Source: Anisakis pegreffii (taxonomy: Eukaryota > Nematoda > Chromadorea > Rhabditida > Anisakidae). Taken from it: a stretch of DNA of 64,000 nucleotides. Shown piece after piece: positions 1 through 10,869 of this stretch; within the stretch, counting starts at the first letter, position 1; each line of letters begins with the position of its first letter. The position numbers and the translations under genes were made by a program. The stretch spans positions 1 through 64,000 of the forward strand of contig JAPYMA010001355.1 in assembly GCA_035041965.1 (NCBI GenBank), given 5' to 3'. Below the pieces are notes generated by a model. That model searched no databases, had not been told where the DNA came from, and saw only the letters and a program-made list of their open reading frames with translations.

Positions 1-1059
1 TTGTACTTCGTTCAGTTACGTATTACTATTTGGCTCATCGAAACATTCAGTTACAATCCAGAAACGGAGCTGCAGCTCTCCTATTATATATCCAAACGAG
101 GTCGGCCTAAAAAAAAGTCCGAAATTTCGACTCGTCTTCGGCATATATCTACCAGCAACACATCCATCAGTGAAGCAAATCAAAAACAATTTATGAAATT
201 GAAACGAAATCACAATCAACTGACTTATGGCTTTCAGTGGAGACAATGACGATGTACCGGTGCAAAGCTAATGAACAAAATTTATGAATCCGGAAACATT
301 CATCTTTATGTAATGAAAAATATTCGTTTTCTTAAATTTGCGGGTTTATGATAATTTCACGAAACTGGTGCAATAAATGAAGTAAATTTTGTTCTTCTGG
401 AATTTTCATTCTTTTAAAATTCCAAATCATTTAACAACAGATGACTGATATCTTTTCGAGAAGTGCAGTGAGCGTTAAGCTGAAAATTATAGTTGATATG
501 GCGCCGCTTAGTTCAGCTGATTAGCTATTGGCATGATTTAAAGTGAAATCAGCAGAGATTGTATTCGAAACATTGCGAAACGTTGCAAAAAAATGTCCAA
601 AATTATTTCTCTTCTGTTGATTAGACTTATGTAGCAAACAGATATTTGAATGTTGATACGCATGAAACTGCTATCATTCATTGTTAATGAACTTGTCTGT
701 TAAACAATAGCCACACGTATCTTTAATGAATAGATATAATCCGTATGGCTCCATTTAAAAAAGTTTATGCAGTAACATTTCAATGTACATATAACACAGA
801 GTTTTGAATATGGATATGATAGCTTTGTTCAATACAATTTTTAACAAGGTTGCACATGAATTGTTGAGGACCAAAATAATGCATTTATAGTAAGCCTCCT
901 TATTTTTAACATAACGATTTCGTTTGATTTCCTCTATTCGGCAACTTATATCAATAAAGAATACCATGTGAATATATCCGTAACAGATAAAATTGTGTTT
1001 GACTGAAAGCATACATTATCTAAAACAATTATTTTGAAATTTCATTCAAAAAATGATGA

Positions 1060-3309
1060 TTAGTTGATCGCAGCTTCATAATCTTCAATAAAATTCGTCA
1101 CTCGATCAGCCATATAATTACTGATCAACCCTTTTAGAGCGAAGTATTCCAATAACACTCGATGAACGTATAGATATTGTGCATCACTCTAAAATTTCCA
1201 CCGATCTTATCGTTATCATAACTATTTTTTAGCATATCATCACACTTTCACCCGAAAACATGATAAATGAATTGATTTGAGCCAGATTTGAAGTGTTGAC
1301 GATTAAAAATCAACCTCTTCAAACATTATGTTCGAATGAACCCAGTCGACACTGGAAAAATGATGCGAACCTGCAAAAGATAAGCACGTTCAGATCGTAA
1401 ACGTTTCAGTATCTCATTTGAACTTTCAGGTTTCTGGCCAGTCACCAACGTCTCCAGTATATAAGCCATCATGATCAGTGTTCCAGTGCGTCCGATACCA
1501 GCTGTGCAATGCACTACGATCGGTGTCCTGCAGCACATAATCGTAGTTTCGTAATCGGATAAGAGGAGCTATTTCGACACCATTAATTCAACCATAAAAT
1601 CTTCAGTCAACAGTGCTGATTGAGATGGAAGGATATTTTGCATCAAATGAAAAAATTCTGATGAATGTTCAAGATTTAACTGACAATGAGATTGAGAGAA
1701 TCAAACGAAAGAATCATTCAAACAATGTCGAATGCACTGCATCTAACTGTTATGTTAAATTCATGTTATTGTTGCTGACTGTCTTATTATGCCGCCTTAT
1801 TACCTTTTTGAATACGGCACTATAATTAAGTAGCTACTGTACCAAATACATCAAGAATAGTGTTATGGTCACTGAGTTACTGTATTGGTTGTTATCATTC
1901 TTGTTGTTGCTATTATTATTACACAGAATTGATCAGAATCAAATTAATCAATTAGTCGGTAACAGAAATAGTTAACAAACTTGGATTTTCGTATATAATT
2001 AAGTAGAGAAATCGGTGTGAGATCAGCTGGTGGCACTTTTCGATCAGGCCAATTCAGCCATTGGAAGTGATCAACGGCATGGTAGAACACATCATCGACC
2101 ATTATCGCCAATCCAGAGATTTGTATCGTCACTGTCCCCGAACATTCCGGATGAAGCTTCAGCTGAAAATTTTACTCATTACATTTTACTGGATAAAGAT
2201 TGCTGCTAGTGTTACTGAGGTTCCGAACAGTACTTGATGAACGTGAATCCTATACTGAGAATAAGCAAACAATCAAAAAATTAATGAATAACCTTCCTAA
2301 CAACGACCGTTTTCACAGTAATATTGTCGAATTTCACCGATGTTCCAGGTTCCCGTGACCAATACTCAAAACACTACAAAATTAACTTGTAACAATGGCT
2401 TTATGGTCGATCAGCTTATCAAATTACTCACCTTTTACGGTTCGTATAAATCGAAACAGTTTAAGAACAATATCTAGAATTCTCTATGTCATTCCGAATG
2501 TTATAGATGTATCCTACCGCGGTTGAATGAAGACTCCTAATATAACTTCAAGCAACTCAAAATGAAGAAACACAATGAAAAGGGGACCTTTGGTTTGCCA
2601 TTTTCTTCAATATTGCATAACATAACGATTATACAAGAACCATTCTGCAAAATCATTTGCCAGAAGTCATAAGCAGTTGACGGCAAAGGTGCCTGAAAGC
2701 TTCATATTGAAGGAATCTATATTTATTCGAGATTAAATCAATAGTTCAGTTCATCTTCAGTAATTAGTGACTTAGTTGGAATCAGTGAGATGCTTTCATT
2801 TGCTTAAAATTAGAGTTTTTGGTTATATTTTCTGAATTCACAACCATTTCATTACAACTCGTTGATTACATATACTCGTTGGTGAATTCTCATTCTTTTT
2901 TAAGGTGGTATAGTCGCTCTCGTCACTGTTTTACATTGATAGCCTTCTCTTGTTGGCTTTTTCTCATTCCTCTCGTCAAGCGTTAGAGTGTAATTCTCAC
3001 TGAACTCTCATTCTCTTGAATTTGCTCTCGATTCACTTGTTTGTCTGTTGACTATCTATTGTTGCAATAAACATGGAATCATGCGAGAACAATGTAACTA
3101 TTTCACTATCTTCGATTTAAAATTTCGCGTGCAAATTCTAGAATCTTGTTACAACTGAATTCACTAGCATTGAACCTGTGTACAAATGAAACGTTTTTGT
3201 TTGAATGGTGTCGAAATGAAATTCGCATGGATATAATCATTGCCACTCGCTGCGTTCTTATCCAACACTACACGCGTTGATTCAAGACAACCGATATCCT
3301 TGAACAGTT
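1060..3309 (-). CDS. Protein tyrosine phosphatase domain, 5'-truncated, left palindrome copy
   Basis: Minus-strand gene with exons at 3176-3309, 2588-2692, 2293-2373, 2216-2254, 1981-2162, 1371-1527 and 1060-1188. These mirror the right-arm copy exon for exon with the same phases. It encodes the C-terminal ~274 residues of a classical PTP: substrate-loop region DYIHANFI, the DFWQMI motif, WPD loop [14 protein letters not shown]-loop [11 protein letters not shown] with catalytic Cys and Arg, and Q-loop region [16 protein letters not shown], then a stop. Coding differences from the right copy that I noticed are two synonymous changes (near 2231 and 2160) and one Asn/Asp change (near 1119). The exon-3 donor reads GTTATT here and GTCATT in the other arm. 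The 5' part is missing because the palindrome centre lies about 100 bases upstream. The family call is sure; a complete, working gene is unlikely here. Confidence 0.85.
2887..2975 (-). repeat. Degenerate copy of the ESDY/KNEN repeat family, left arm
   Basis: An AT-rich intronic or flanking stretch starts with a CTCATTCTTTT-like end followed by an inner segment resembling CGCTCTC. In reverse it reads a peptide-like [15 protein letters not shown]. The same end and reading occur in the intronic repeats at 14005-14500 and 37580-38080. The mirror copy lies at about 3848-3936. Only this end is recognisable, so the element is probably partial. Confidence 0.45.
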
Positions 3310-3511
3310 CTTAGCAATCAATTTTTATCATCATTACCTTAGTTTGTTTGGAAATAGCTATTCTTAAATTTGTCAAATTTTTTCTACTGAGTTTTTCTTA
3401 TAAGGACAAAAGTATGAACTTATAAGAAAACTCAGTAGAAAAATTTGACAAATTTAAGAATAGCTATTTCCAAACAAACTAAGGTAATGATGATAAAAAT
3501 TGATTGCTAAG

Positions 3512-5759
3512 AACTGTTCAAGGATATCGGTTGTCTTGAATCAACGCGTGTAGTGTTGGATAAGAACGCAGCGAGTGGCAATGATTATATCCATGCGAAT
3601 TTCATTTCGACACCATTCAAACAAAAACGTTTCATTTGTACACAGGTTCAATGCTAGTGAATTCAGTTGTAACAAGATTCTAGAATTTGCACGCGAAATT
3701 TTAAATCGATGATAGTGAAATAGTTACATTGTTCTCGCATGATTCCATGTTTATTGCAACAATAGATAGTCAACAGACAAACAAGTGAATCGAAAGCAAA
3801 TTCAAGAGAATGAGAGTTCAGTGAGAATTACACTCTAACGCTTGACGAGAAGAATGAGAAAAAGCCAACAAGAGAAGGCTATCAATGTAAAACAGTGACG
3901 AGAGCGACTATACCACCTTAAAAAAGAATGAGAATTCACCAACGAGTATATGTAATCAACAAGTTGTAATGAAATGGTTGTGAATTCAGAAAATATAACC
4001 AAAAACTCCAATTTTAAGCAAATGAAAGCATCCTACTGATTCAAACCAAGTCACTAATTACTGAAGATGAACTGAACTATTGATTTAATCTCGAATAAAT
4101 ATAGATTTCTTCAATATAAAGCTTTCAGGCACCTTTGCCGTCAACTGCTTATGACTTCTGGCAAATGATTTTGCAGAATGGTTCTTGTATAATCGTTATG
4201 TTATGCAATATTGAAGAAAATGGCAAACCAAAGGTCCCCTTTTCATTGTGTTTCTTCATTTTGAGTTGCTTGAAGTTATATTAGGAGTCTTCATTCAACC
4301 GCGGTAGGATACATCTATAACATTCGGAATGACATAGAGAATTCTAGATATTGTTCTTAAACCGTTTCGATTTATACGAACCGTAAAAGGTGACTAATTT
4401 GATAAGCTGATCGACCATAAAGCCATTGTTACAAGTTAATTTTGTAGTGTTTTGAGTATTGGTCACGGGAACCTGGAACATCGGTGAAATTCGACAATAT
4501 TACTGTGAAAACGGTCGTTGTTAGGAAGGTCATTCATTAATTTTTTGATTGTTTGCTTATTCTCAGTATAGGATTCACGTTCATCAAGTGCTGTTCGGAA
4601 CCTCAGTAACACTAGCAGCAATCTTTATCCAGTAAAATGTAATGAGTAAAATTTTCAGCTAAAGCTTCATCCGGAATGTTCGGGGACAGTGACGATACAA
4701 ATCTCTGGATTGGCGATAATGGTCGATGATGTGTTCTACCATGCCGTTGATCACTTCCAATGGCTGAATTGGCCTGATCGAAAAGTGCCACCAGCTGATC
4801 TCACACCGATTTCTCTACTTAATTATATACGAAAATCCAAGTTTGTTAACTATTTCTGTTACCGACTAATTGATTAATTTGATTCTGATCAATTCTGTGT
4901 AATAATAATAGCAACAACAAGAATGATAACAACCAATACAGTAACTCAGTGACCATAACACTATTCCTGATGTATTTGGTACAGTAGCTTCTTAAGTATA
5001 GTGCCATATTCAAAAAGGTAATAAGGCGGCATAATAAGACAGTCAGCAACAATAACATGAATTTAACATAACAGTTAGATGCAGTGCATTCGACATTGTT
5101 TGAATGATTCTTTCGTTTGATTCTCTCAATCTCATTGTCAGTTAAATCTTGAACATTCATCAGAATTTTTTCATTTGATGCAAAATATCCTTCCATCTCA
5201 ATCAGCACTGTTGACTGAAGATTTTATGGTTGATTAATGGTGTCGAAATAGCTCCCTTATCCGATTACGAAACTACGATTATGTGCTGCAGGACACCGAT
5301 CGTAGTGCATTGCACAGCTGGTATCGGACGCACTGGAACACTGATCATGATGGCTTATATACTGGAGACGTTGGTGACTGGCCAGAAACCTGAAAGTTCA
5401 AATGAGATACTGAAACGTTTACGATCTGAACGTGCTTATCTTTTGCAGGTTCGCATCATTTTTCCAGTGTCGACTGGGTTCATTCGAACATAATGTTTGA
5501 AGAGGTTGATTTTTAATCGTCAACACTTCAAATCTGGCTCAAATCAATTCATTTATCAAGTTTTCGGGTGAAAGTGTGATGATATGCTAAAAAATAGTTA
5601 TGATAACGATAAGATCGGTGGAAATTTTAGAGTGATGCACAATATCTATACGTTCATCGAGTGTTATTGGAATACTTCGCTCTAAAAGGGTTGATCAGTG
5701 ATTATATGGCTGATCGAGTGACGAATTTTATTGAAGATTATGAAGCTGCGATCAACTAA
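3512..5759 (+). CDS. Protein tyrosine phosphatase domain, 5'-truncated, right palindrome copy
   Basis: Plus-strand exons 3512-3645, 4129-4233, 4448-4528, 4567-4605, 4659-4840, 5292-5448 and 5631-5759 (TAA at 5757-5759) join in frame to about 274 residues of a classical PTP. In order they give [15 protein letters not shown] and [32 protein letters not shown], a short strand exon, the WPD loop ([14 protein letters not shown]), the catalytic P-loop [11 protein letters not shown], and the Q-loop region [16 protein letters not shown]. The catalytic Cys, Arg, WPD Asp and Q-loop Gln are all present. The pTyr-loop position usually held by Tyr (KNRYxD) reads Phe (NLFKD). Family members have upstream sequence, but here the palindrome centre lies 90 bases upstream, so the start and any N-terminal region are absent. 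The 39-nt exon 4567-4605 is the least certain. Whether it acts as an enzyme is not shown. Confidence 0.88.
3848..3936 (+). repeat. Degenerate copy of the ESDY/KNEN repeat family, right arm
   Basis: This mirror of 2887-2975 reads [15 protein letters not shown] on the plus strand and ends with AAAGAATGAGAATTC, which resembles the terminal sequence of the repeats in the unc-80 introns. It lies in an intron of the right PTP copy, between exons 3512-3645 and 4129-4233. Confidence 0.45.
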
Positions 5760-6785
5760 TCATCATTTTTGAATGAAATTTCAAAATAATTGTTTTAGAT
5801 AATGTATGCTTTCAGTCAAACACAATTTTATCTGTTACGGATGTATTTACATGGTATTCTTTATTGATATAAGTTGCCGAATAGAGGAAATCAAACGAAA
5901 TCGTTATGTTAAAAATAAGGAGGCTTACTATAAGTGCATTATTTTGGTCCTCAACAATTCATGTGCAACCTTGTAAAAAATTGTAGTGAACAAAGCTATC
6001 ATATCCATATTCAAAACTCTGTGTTATATGTACATTGAAATGTTACTGCATAAACTTTTTTAAATGGAGCCATACGGATTATATCTATTCATTAAAGATA
6101 CGTGTGGCTATTGTTTAACAGACAAGTTCATTAACAATGAATGATAGCAGTTTCATGCGTATCAACATTCAAATATCTGTTTGCTACATAAGTCTAATCA
6201 ACAGAAGAGAAATAATTTTGGACATTTTTTTGCAACGTTTCGCAATGTTTCGAATACAATCTCTGCTGATTTCACTTTAAATCATGCCAATAGCTAATCA
6301 GCTGAACTAAGCGGCGCCATATCAACTATAATTTTCAGCTTAACGCTCACTGCACTTCTCGAAAAGATATCAATCATCTGTTGTTAAATGATTTGGAATT
6401 TTAAAAGAATGAAAATTCCAGAAGAACAAAATTTACTTCATTTATTGCACCAGTTTCGTGAAATTATCATAAACCCGCAAATTTAAGAAAACGAATATTT
6501 TTCATTACATAAAGATGAATGTTTCCGGATTCATAAATTTTGTTCATTAGCTTTGCACCGGTACATCGTCATTGTCTCCACTGAAAGCCATAAGTCAGTT
6601 GATTGTGATTTCGTTTCAATTTCATAAATTGTTTTTGGTTTACTTCACTGAGTGTGTTGCTGGTGGATATATATCGAAGACGAGTCGAAATTTCGGACTT
6701 TTTTAGGCCGACCTCGTTTGGATATATAATAGGAGAGCTGCAGCTCCGTTTCTGGATTGTAACTGAATGTTTCGATGAGCCAAAT
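5760..6785. other. Arm sequence 3' of the PTP gene, no gene recognised
   Basis: This sequence follows the PTP stop inside the right arm and is mirrored at 28-1059. Open frames here are short and differ between arms. For example, an Arg-Pro-Lys-Lys-Lys reading in the left arm near 100-120 is shifted in the right arm by the two-base A-run difference. I see no supported gene. Confidence 0.6.
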
Positions 6786-6795
6786 GAGAAGGAAT

Positions 6796-7727
6796 AACTA
6801 GTCGATATGATGAAATCAGGCCAAATCCTCCACTGGATTCAGAGAAGAGTGTGATCATTGCAACATCTTCCGAGATCAATTCTTCATTTCAGTGTTTTTA
6901 CTTGAATAAACCTTCCTGTCTTTCTTCTCGGCATTAATATCATCAACCTAATGAATCGTCCTTTCTAGAAACGACAGCACGGAGGCGCCACAATACGCAT
7001 CCATTCAATCGTCAACAAATAAGACAAGATGAAATTCCAAGCGGATGAAACATTCGAAACACCTCAACACGATACGCAAAGCGAATTCATGATAATGCTC
7101 GTTTCGGCAGTATTAATTTCACTGCTATCATTTATTGCGCTCCTCTTGAACGCAATAACATTTGCGTTCTTCACTCTTAAAGTTGGTTTAGTGCAAATTC
7201 TCATCGATTCTTTTGCTTGTTCTAAATAAGTTCCAATCGGTGTGATCATCGAGTTGCAATCGGAGTGTTACACGGAATCACTCCACTTTCCTTCAGAAAT
7301 CTTGAGACTTCGCAAATCGATCAGCTTGTGAGCAGATCAAATCGTTGACGGATGGATGATTGTAGAAATATCCGCTGGCATAGTGAAATTCTACAGAGGC
7401 AGAAACTGTTCAGAATAGCAATTTCTGGAGTTTACCCCGACTCATCTGTGGAGGCGAATGCTGCATTTTAAGTTCATTTAAATTGTGCTGTTCATTAGGT
7501 CATTGTCAGAAATGCGATTGCCATAATCGGTATGTGGTGTGTTCATGAAACTACGTTCAGATATCACGAAGTATGGTATCGTTCAAAGAGAAGAATGAAT
7601 TCGCCGAACGCTTGCTATCGTACAGGCGGTTTTCGGAGGATTTGATCGGTAAATTGAGTAGTTTGGCGAATTTTGATGCTACTGAAAATGAGAAAGAAAC
7701 GTCAACGATGCTCGGCACGACTTAAAC
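6796..7727 (+). CDS. Possible small plus-strand gene with a membrane segment (unconfirmed)
   Basis: Several protein-like open stretches lie in order on the plus strand just outside the palindrome. One is near 6800-6895, reading YDEIRPNPPLDSEKSVI. Another starts with ATG at 7029 and holds a hydrophobic membrane-type segment (about residues 20-47, including MIMLVSAVLISLLSFIALLL). A third is near 7230-7332 and ends at a good GTGAGC donor. A last open stretch at about 7570-7727 reads MVSFKEKNEFAERLLSYRRF and ends at TAA. I could not join them with matching splice phases, so the gene model is not established. I do not recognise the protein. It could equally be chance open frames in AT-rich intergenic sequence. 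Confidence 0.25.
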
Positions 7728-8411
7728 TAGAAGTCAGTTTTTCAGAATCATTCAACGTTGCGTTATCAATGCTCATGTCGCAAAAACCCATTCATTTCTG
7801 GTATTCTTCATTGCACAACAATATCGTTATGTTACGTATAATGATGATGTTCTTGCTGTCAGATTTGTAAAGCTAACAGATTGCGATTGCCATTGACATG
7901 CGATTTGCGACTTGTCAAATTTGATTTGCCTTTTTTTCGATTCTCTCTCCTCAGGTTTTTTCTCACTTCTTATCGTCCAATCCCTTGACAACTGGTATCT
8001 GCATTGAATTCATCTGCTGGTAATTCATCAATGAGGATTTTTCCAACACCTTGGATTTGCGTTGCAGTTATTCACGTACTCATGCCACAACAAAGAAAAC
8101 AGAAGATTTTATTCTGAAATTTTGCAGATCAATCAAGAATTGCAAAAGAACAATAACAAACAATGACAGAATTGCTCAAAAAATTTTCCGTTTCACATTA
8201 GTAATGATAATACATTTGTAATCTATCATATGAATCTTTGAACAATCACTGTTAATGCGCCATTACAATAAATTCAACAAATTGATATACATTTACAGAT
8301 GAATAAATAAATAGACTGATTAACATCTAGAAACAAACAATGCTAACTATCATCATAATGATTACTGAATGAAAAAAAAACGAATAAAGTTCAAGAAAAT
8401 AATGGAAGAAA
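7728..8411. other. Intergenic stretch, nothing recognised
   Basis: AT-rich sequence with short open frames only. Alternative readings of 7740-7870 are open on the plus strand but have no recognisable motif or consistent splice context. Confidence 0.5.
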
Positions 8412-8632
8412 TCAACTCGTAGACTTATGTGAGAAAACACTCAACTGGAAATATACATACAAATATATCACGCTGATAATGATCATAAACAGTGATAATA
8501 AAAGCACCATAAAATTATAATTATACAGAATCTTCGTATTCATTATCAATACAATATGACGATCAAATAAGCTCGCCTTTGATCGTTCAGAATCAACAAA
8601 GTTTTGAACCGAGATACCTGGATATACATGCA
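8412..8632 (-). CDS. Candidate last exon of an unrecognised tail-anchored protein
   Basis: A 221-base minus-strand stretch follows a TTTCAG acceptor (8633-8638) and stays open to a TGA at its lower end. It reads 73 residues with a hydrophilic first half (for example SVQNFVDSERSKASLFDRH), then a strongly hydrophobic segment near the C-terminus (FMVLLLSLFMIIISVIYLYV) and a short polar tail, the layout of a C-terminal membrane anchor. It lies about 600 bases downstream of the unc-80 stop on the same strand. No upstream exons were recognised and no family is suggested, so this is an unproven candidate. Confidence 0.3.
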
Positions 8633-9202
8633 CTGAAATCACATATAAGTCAGTAATTATGCCTGTAACAAAGTTAATTCATGCAAAGTTGATGATGGAA
8701 GGAAGGATTATTATAAACAAAACGTCGAATCAACATGAGAACCTGCTGCTACAATTAGAACAACTGAATCGAGTAAACAAATGACTAGATAATGAGACAA
8801 AATTAAGCAACGAGAATAATAAGCTAATTCGGACGAACAATAAGTAAAAAATAAGTAAGTAAAACACATTGAACAACGTCTTATGCACCAAACCTATTTA
8901 ATTATTCTCACGAAAATCAACGAATATGAAAAATATAAATTTTATACAAGCGATCACTGGGACCAAATCCGTGATGGATGACAGATCTCAGAACCCAAAA
9001 AAAATCGGAAGACATGTTAAAGTCAAACGTGAAACCGGGATGTAATGATAATAAACGACATTTACAGTCACCGTATTAGAATACTAACAGCGATAATAAA
9101 TGATTGATGAACGCAACATTAATGAAACAATGAAAATGTTAAGAAAAACCGCAAAAATAAACAGATTTATAAATAAATGAATGACAAATCAAAAATTCGC
9201 AT
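8633..9202. other. Stretch between the candidate exon and the unc-80 3' end, nothing firm
   Basis: Very AT-rich. A minus-strand reading around 8940-9050 is open (SSDFFWVLRSVIHHGFG) but lacks convincing splice signals. No RNA gene or repeat was recognised. Confidence 0.45.
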
Positions 9203-9208
9203 TTTATT
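9203..9208 (-). terminator. Polyadenylation signal AATAAA of unc-80
   Basis: AATAAA on the minus strand, starting 27 bases after the unc-80 stop codon at 9236-9238. The position implies a 3' UTR of only some 40-60 bases, which suits compact nematode 3' ends. The role is inferred from sequence and position. Confidence 0.6.
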
Positions 9209-9235
9209 CGACGCAAACAGTCAGATCACGAACGA

Positions 9236-10869
9236 TCACACGTAATGATGACGAGCCATAATACTCAACGTTTCATCGTTGAAGGTCGATGAAGCTGTTT
9301 CTTTGCGGTCAGGCTTTGGAGTTGTAAACGACACAACTAAAGTTGATTGAATAAGATAAGAAACTCAAACAATTCTGATTAAAAGAGCGGTAGTAAGTCA
9401 ACAATTACGAAATTATTTCAAAATGCTCAAATCGGAACTAGAATTTGACTGAAAATGTTTATGTTTCAATGGCATCACATCCATGATTATGCAATGATCG
9501 TGACAGAATAATAATGTAGAAGTTCTTAATAGCTGACCTCTTGGTCGACTCTCGACTACAACTGGTGGAGTGGATAATTCGGCAGCGACGAGTGGCTCAT
9601 CAAAATTGATCGGGAGTGCGAGAGCTTCTTCGAGTTTCGGATACCTAAAGAAAACACAACTTAACTACAAAACAGAGTTATAATGCAATAGTAATGTGCA
9701 ATCTTGATTATATTTATTCATTTTACTACATTTATTATATTTATTCATTTACTCGGCGCAAAACTTCCATATTATTGTTTTATAAATGTGTTTCTACGAC
9801 ATTATGCACTGCTCATAAGATCACATTGATATATTTCATCAGAGTATTCCGTTATTACATCAAATTCCAAGTCAGTAACACAAAATGGATTCTTAGTGGC
9901 GATATAAGCGTATATTTTACATCTATCAAAATAAATGCACAAAAACAACAACAACAACAATTCACCTTCTCGTGCACGAACGTGTTCGTCTATGGTGTGA
10001 GAAGGGCAGCTCATGAAGCTCTACGCTGGAACGTCGGTCGCCCAACGGTAAATCACCTTCAGATGTCACATGTCTCGACTTACGACGCATCGATCGCCAC
10101 ATTCCGAATCCTGTAATGATCCGAAACAATAGATGTTCAGTTGTCTTCGATGTATACAGTTTAGACGTGACCGTTTAGGCCAGATTTGTTCAAGCGCAAC
10201 TGTTACGCTGACTACAGATTGGAGATACCGTATGAAGAGTTTTTATCCAAATTTGTCGCCTTCTCGATGAATTAAGCTTATTCAAAAATCTATCTAAATT
10301 TATTTTCATAATGCAACAGTCAGTAACGATAGAGAATGAGATCACGTTTATTGATGGGTAGTGATGGACTTTTGACAACGCGTATTGGCATCATTTCTGA
10401 ACCTTCATCCTCGGTATCCTCTTGAATTGTTCCCTCGACCAGTGCTTCGCCACTAGAAGCTGAAATTCTACTCATTTAGATAAAGTGTCCTAATCTGGCG
10501 ATCAACAATTTGAAAAGGAGCATTCGGATTTTAAAAAATGAACTCTCCATAGGGCAAGCGAGTAAAGTGACTGAAACATTCGCTCGAATGACTGTGACAA
10601 TTGAATGTAACTAAGGAAAAGCACTGATAATGTTAACAGCAATAACAATAAAATCGGCCAGGACATTGCTTAAAATGTTGCAATCGACAAACGTTTATGA
10701 AATGTTGACGGTGTCATCCGTGAGATCTTGTTGAGAGCATGAGTGGACAAACGTCTCGTCGACTCGGCAGTCGTTGACCTCGTGTACGATAAACGATGTG
10801 TGGCACTACTTTGCGTGCTACCCGTTTCACTGTGCAATTCCACTGTTGGTGTATGTGAGCGTTGCATTT
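9236..10869 (-). CDS. unc-80: unc-80 exons 64-68: variable C-terminal tail
   Basis: Exons 10693-10869, 10346-10459, 9966-10110, 9538-9644 and 9236-9336. They give a Ser/Thr-rich segment (QRSHTPTVELHSETGSTQ), an acidic patch (QEDTEDEGSEMMP) like the human DEEDEEND, a basic segment (MWRSMRRKSRH), and a final tail ending ETLSIMARHHYV before TGA. Phases match at every junction. The last exons have little similarity to human and rest on splice signals and frame. The donor of 10693 (C|GTTTGT) is a best guess among several phase-1 sites. Exon 9966-10110 is followed in its intron by a short CAA-type repeat run seen at 9944-9960 on the plus strand. Confidence 0.85.

Larger units (their letters stand above)
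28..3404. repeat. Left arm of a 6.8 kb near-perfect inverted repeat (palindrome)
   Basis: This stretch is the reverse complement of 3419-6785 with only sparse mismatches and small indels. The arms meet at 3397-3404 / 3419-3426 (CTTATAAG on both sides) around a 14-base spacer. Homology stops near base 28, where the flank differs from the sequence after 6785, although only 27 outer bases are visible here. The arm carries a complete copy of the truncated PTP gene on the minus strand. Differences from the other arm include an A-run of 8 (109-116) against 6 (6699-6704) and a few single-base changes in exons. It could be a real inverted duplication, two alleles joined in inverted orientation, or an amplification or assembly chimera. 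Confidence 0.95.
3419..6785. repeat. Right arm of the 6.8 kb inverted repeat
   Basis: This is the reverse-complement partner of 28-3404. It begins directly after the spacer 3405-3418 and ends at about 6785, after which the sequence is unrelated to bases 1-27. The right arm is about ten bases shorter overall, because the coordinate sum of paired bases drifts from 6823 at the centre to 6813 at the ends. It carries the plus-strand PTP copy. The small divergence between arms means they are not simply one molecule read back on itself without error. Confidence 0.95.

Noticed and set aside
1..249. Open frame with an Arg-Gly-Arg-Pro-Lys-Lys-Lys stretch resembling an AT-hook
   Set aside because: The other palindrome arm has two fewer A residues in the run, shifting the frame. 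The frame starts without ATG at the window edge.
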